The position numbers and the translations under genes were made by a program. The notes beneath the pieces are model-generated. The model had not been told where the DNA came from. It worked only from the letters and a program-made list of their open reading frames with translations, and did no database searches. A stretch of DNA of 49,987 bases from Bhargavaea cecembensis (GTDB lineage: Bacteria; Bacillota; Bacilli; Bacillales_A; Planococcaceae): positions 1-49,987 of the forward strand of contig NZ_LQNT01000014.1 of NCBI RefSeq assembly GCF_001619585.1. Direction: 5' to 3'. Below are positions 48,180 through 49,987 of the stretch, piece by piece. Each line of letters opens with the position of its first letter. Position 1 is the first letter of the stretch.

Positions 48180-49622
48180 TTATGCCTCCGGTGACTGTCG
48201 TGAGACCAGAATTTGTTGTGTGCCCAGCCGGTGCGTTCCCTGGAACATAGTACCGGCTGTGAGATAGTGATGCAGGACCCTGATTTTCTCCCCTGTGACG
48301 GGTTCCCCCGGAAGGAGAAGCGGGATGCCCGGCGGGTACGGGATCACAGACGCTGCGGATATCCGCCCCTCCGATTTTTGGTAATCCATCCATTCTGATG
48401 ATTCCCCGGGTTGGAGATCCGGCGGTCCTTCCGCCGCCGTAATGGTCGGCTGTGTGTCCGGTTCAGCCAGTTCCCCGGTTTCCGTACCGGGTCCAAGCGC
48501 CTGGACTGCTCTACGGACTGCGGCAAATAACTCTTGCAGGCGATCATCGTTCTGCCCCTTCTTTAGGAGAGGCAGAACCAGCAGTGCCTGGCAGGGATCC
48601 GAAAGTTCGATATGAACACTTTCACGGGCCAGCGCTTCCGAAAGGGCATTCCCCGAATGACCGTCGGCACGGAGAAGCAGTTTGAGCGGATCATCCGGCT
48701 GAATGACCGACAGACCATCTATAGCGCTCATTCCTTTGACCAATGCCTTACGGAAAGAGAGGAAGACCCGCAGATCTTCTTCCGTATAGTTGGCGATATA
48801 ATGCCGGGCATCGTCAAGGGATGCCATCAGCGGATAAGAAGGGCTGCTCGACTGCAGCATGCCGAGATAATGACTGATGCGATCCGCGTCCAGCATCGAG
48901 CCCTGGGCCACATGCAGAAATGACGCCATCGTCATCGCCGGCAGCGTCTTATGGGCCGACTGGACGACCACATCCGCCCCCTGGGCAAGGGATGATTCCG
49001 GAAACGGCGCGCCAATCCCAAAATGTGCCCCGTGCGCCTCATCTACGAGAAGCGGTAGGCCTGCACCATGGCAGATGTCCGCAATCTCCCGCAGATTAGG
49101 GGATGCCGAGCCATAATAGGTGGGGTTGGTCAGGATGACAGCTTTCGCCTCAGGATACTTCCGGATGGCCTCGAGGATCAGTGCCGCTTCTGTATGTCCG
49201 GGAGACTGCGTAGCCGGATCCCATACCGGATCAACGTAGACGGGATGCGCGCCTGCAAGCACCAAACCGTGAAAAACAGACTTGTGTGCATTACGCTGTA
49301 CAATGATCCGTTCTCCGGGACGGCAGGAAGCAAGAATCATCGCCAGATTACCGGACGTGGAGCCATTAACGAGAAAGAAACTCCGATGTGCGCCGTAAGC
49401 GGCTGCAAGAAGATCCTGTGCCTCCCGGATCGGCCCTTCCGGCGCATGGAGATCATCCAACCCAGGCAGTTCCGTCACATCCCAGGTCATCATGCCCCGC
49501 ACTGCTTCCGGCAATCCCGTCAGTTCCCCGTTTTTATGTCCGGGCACATGAAATGACACCGGGTTGCTTTCCGCGAAGTTCTCCAGCATTTTTGCCACCG
49601 GCCGCTGCGCCTGACTGCTCAT
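48180..49622 (-). CDS. yaaO: Orn/Lys/Arg decarboxylase family PLP enzyme (YaaO-like)
   Basis: A fold-type I PLP enzyme of 480 residues, probably a lysine, arginine or ornithine decarboxylase. HVPGHKNG (25-32) opens the family, NGSTSGN binds phosphate, DEAHG (194-198) binds the pyridine nitrogen, and Lys225 in SAHKTLPAMT should hold PLP. A shorter C-terminal domain follows. It lacks the N-terminal wing domain of the E. coli inducible enzymes, like the Bacillus SpeA/YaaO group. The start at 49622 has AAAGGAG 8 bases upstream; a TTG two codons earlier is rejected. Substrate unknown. It likely heads the yaaO-tmk-darA unit. Confidence 0.9.
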   Translation of the reverse strand: MSSQAQRPVAKMLENFAESNPVSFHVPGHKNGELTGLPEAVRGMMTWDVTELPGLDDLHAPEGPIREAQDLLAAAYGAHRSFFLVNGSTSGNLAMILASCRPGERIIVQRNAHKSVFHGLVLAGAHPVYVDPVWDPATQSPGHTEAALILEAIRKYPEAKAVILTNPTYYGSASPNLREIADICHGAGLPLLVDEAHGAHFGIGAPFPESSLAQGADVVVQSAHKTLPAMTMASFLHVAQGSMLDADRISHYLGMLQSSSPSYPLMASLDDARHYIANYTEEDLRVFLSFRKALVKGMSAIDGLSVIQPDDPLKLLLRADGHSGNALSEALARESVHIELSDPCQALLVLPLLKKGQNDDRLQELFAAVRRAVQALGPGTETGELAEPDTQPTITAAEGPPDLQPGESSEWMDYQKSEGRISAASVIPYPPGIPLLLPGEPVTGEKIRVLHHYLTAGTMFQGTHRLGTQQILVSRQSPEA

Positions 49623-49658
49623 CGTCAAAACTCCTTTGACCGATTAAATGATGGGTTC

Positions 49659-49667
49659 ATTATAACA
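49659..49667 (-). promoter_or_regulatory. extended -10 promoter candidate for yaaO-tmk
   Basis: TGTTATAAT on the minus strand is a perfect TGn extended -10, about 37 bases before yaaO. No good -35 is visible. Confidence 0.55.
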
Positions 49668-49739
49668 TGGGCAGGAACCGGAGATGAGGAAAGCCCGTCG
49701 GGGCTGCGGAAACTTGGGGCGGGCCGCCGGTTTTACAGT

Positions 49740-49751
49740 GCTAATATTAGC
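49740..49751. promoter_or_regulatory. perfect 12-bp palindrome
   Basis: GCTAATATTAGC is fully self-complementary and lies about 75 bp upstream of the yaaO -10. It is followed by GACAA-TGC-TTGTC (49757-49769 region), a second small inverted repeat. Either could be an operator; neither is recognised. Confidence 0.3.
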
Positions 49752-49800
49752 GATCAGACAATGCTTGTCGTGATGGGAGGGCGAAGAACCAGCAGCAATA

Positions 49801-49909
49801 AGCGCTCATAGAGTTCTATGAGCGCATGTTGCCGTTCTATGAGCGCTTCCGTCCATTCTACGAGCGCTTATCCCTGTTCTATGAGCGCTTCCCGAGATTC
49901 TAAGAGCGC
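49801..49909. repeat. 21-bp tandem repeat array with one inverted copy
   Basis: Five direct copies of a 12-mer, TTCTATGAGCGC with single changes, start at 49814, 49835, 49856, 49877 and 49898. The period is exactly 21 bp, with 9 variable bases between copies. Copy 3 has TTCTACGAGCGC and copy 5 TTCTAAGAGCGC. An inverted copy (49802-49812) precedes the first and forms a perfect 11-bp inverted repeat with it, with a 2-base centre. The array lies in about 360 bp of sequence without a gene, between the yaaO promoter and a terminator of the next gene off the right edge. Function unknown. Confidence 0.9.
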
Positions 49910-49953
49910 TCCGGAAAAGTCTTCCCTGACATTCTCCCCTATGCGTTAAAAGC

Positions 49954-49984
49954 AAAATAAAAAACCGCCTCCATAAGGAGACGG
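49954..49984 (-). terminator. terminator of a minus-strand gene beyond the right edge
   Basis: CCGCCTCC (49965-49972) pairs with GGAGACGG (49977-49984), one G-U. A T-rich tail follows on the minus strand (A-run 49954-49964). The gene it serves lies outside the window. Confidence 0.85.
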
Positions 49985-49987
49985 CTT

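Noticed and set aside
49801-49909. CRISPR array
   Set aside because: The conserved unit is 12 bp and the spacers 9 bp, far below CRISPR sizes. No cas genes are present.
49752-49909. Minus-strand short frame reading repeated Ala-Leu-Ile-Glu
   Set aside because: The 21-bp period is a multiple of three, so repeated residues appear by necessity. One spacer carries an in-frame stop and there is no ribosome site.

Overview
The window is a long, gene-dense, GC-rich stretch of a Bacillales chromosome close to the replication origin. Almost every gene is on the minus strand. Read right to left, the order is that of the classic Bacillus subtilis block from yaaO-tmk to lysS: yaaO-tmk-darA-holB-ricT-yabA-trmN6(yabB)-yazA-rsmI-abrB-metG-tatD-yabE-rnmV-rsmA-veg-sspF-ispE-purR-ridA-spoVG-[PBP]-glmU-prs-ctc-pth-fin-mfd-spoVT-yabM-yabN-rqcP-yabP-yabQ-divIC-yabR-tRNA-spoIIE-tilS-hprT-ftsH-coaX-hslO-yacD-cysK-folP-folB-folK-dusB-lysS. 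At the extreme left edge, tandem promoters and an rRNA-type leader point out of the window, so a 16S-23S-5S operon almost certainly follows. The GC-rich coding together with Bacillus synteny and an intact set of sporulation genes suggests a spore-forming member of the Planococcaceae/Caryophanaceae. That family assignment is inference.

Layout from left to right. 1-300 holds rRNA promoters and the lysS terminator. 303-8640 holds lysine tRNA charging, tRNA dihydrouridylation, the folate operon (folP-folB-folK), cysteine synthase, a membrane-anchored prolyl isomerase, Hsp33 and pantothenate kinase. 8745-15324 holds ftsH, hprT, tilS and spoIIE. 15325-15911 is a mixed regulatory region with a plus-strand tRNA-Met. 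15912-22184 holds yabR, divIC, the cortex genes yabQ/yabP, rqcP, yabN, a lipid flippase and spoVT. 22277-28648 holds mfd, fin, pth, ctc and prs. 28645-35727 holds glmU, an inserted PBP3/PBP2a-like transpeptidase, spoVG, ridA, purR, ispE, sspF and veg. 35876-42097 holds rsmA, rnmV, yabE, tatD and metG. 42321-42752 is abrB, the only plus-strand protein gene. 42924-49622 holds rsmI, yazA, trmN6, yabA, ricT, holB, darA, tmk and a PLP decarboxylase. 49629-49987 is non-coding and contains an unusual 21-bp repeat array.

The best-supported regulation is a series of alternative sigma promoters that fit the known regulons: sigma-B at ctc, sigma-H at spoVG, sigma-E at yabP-yabQ, sigma-F at fin, sigma-G at spoVT, Spo0A boxes at abrB and spoIIE, and PurBox-like sites at purR. 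Most transcription units end in clear hairpin/T-run terminators. Many starts were moved downstream of the longest open frame because a good ribosome binding site and family alignment both pointed there.

Compared with B. subtilis (from memory of that gene order), several genes are missing at their expected places: yaaR, yabG, yabS/yabT, tRNA-Glu, pabB/pabA/pabC and yazB. One gene, the PBP, is added. I see no complete novel multi-gene system. The most unexplained structure is the repeat array near 49.8 kb.
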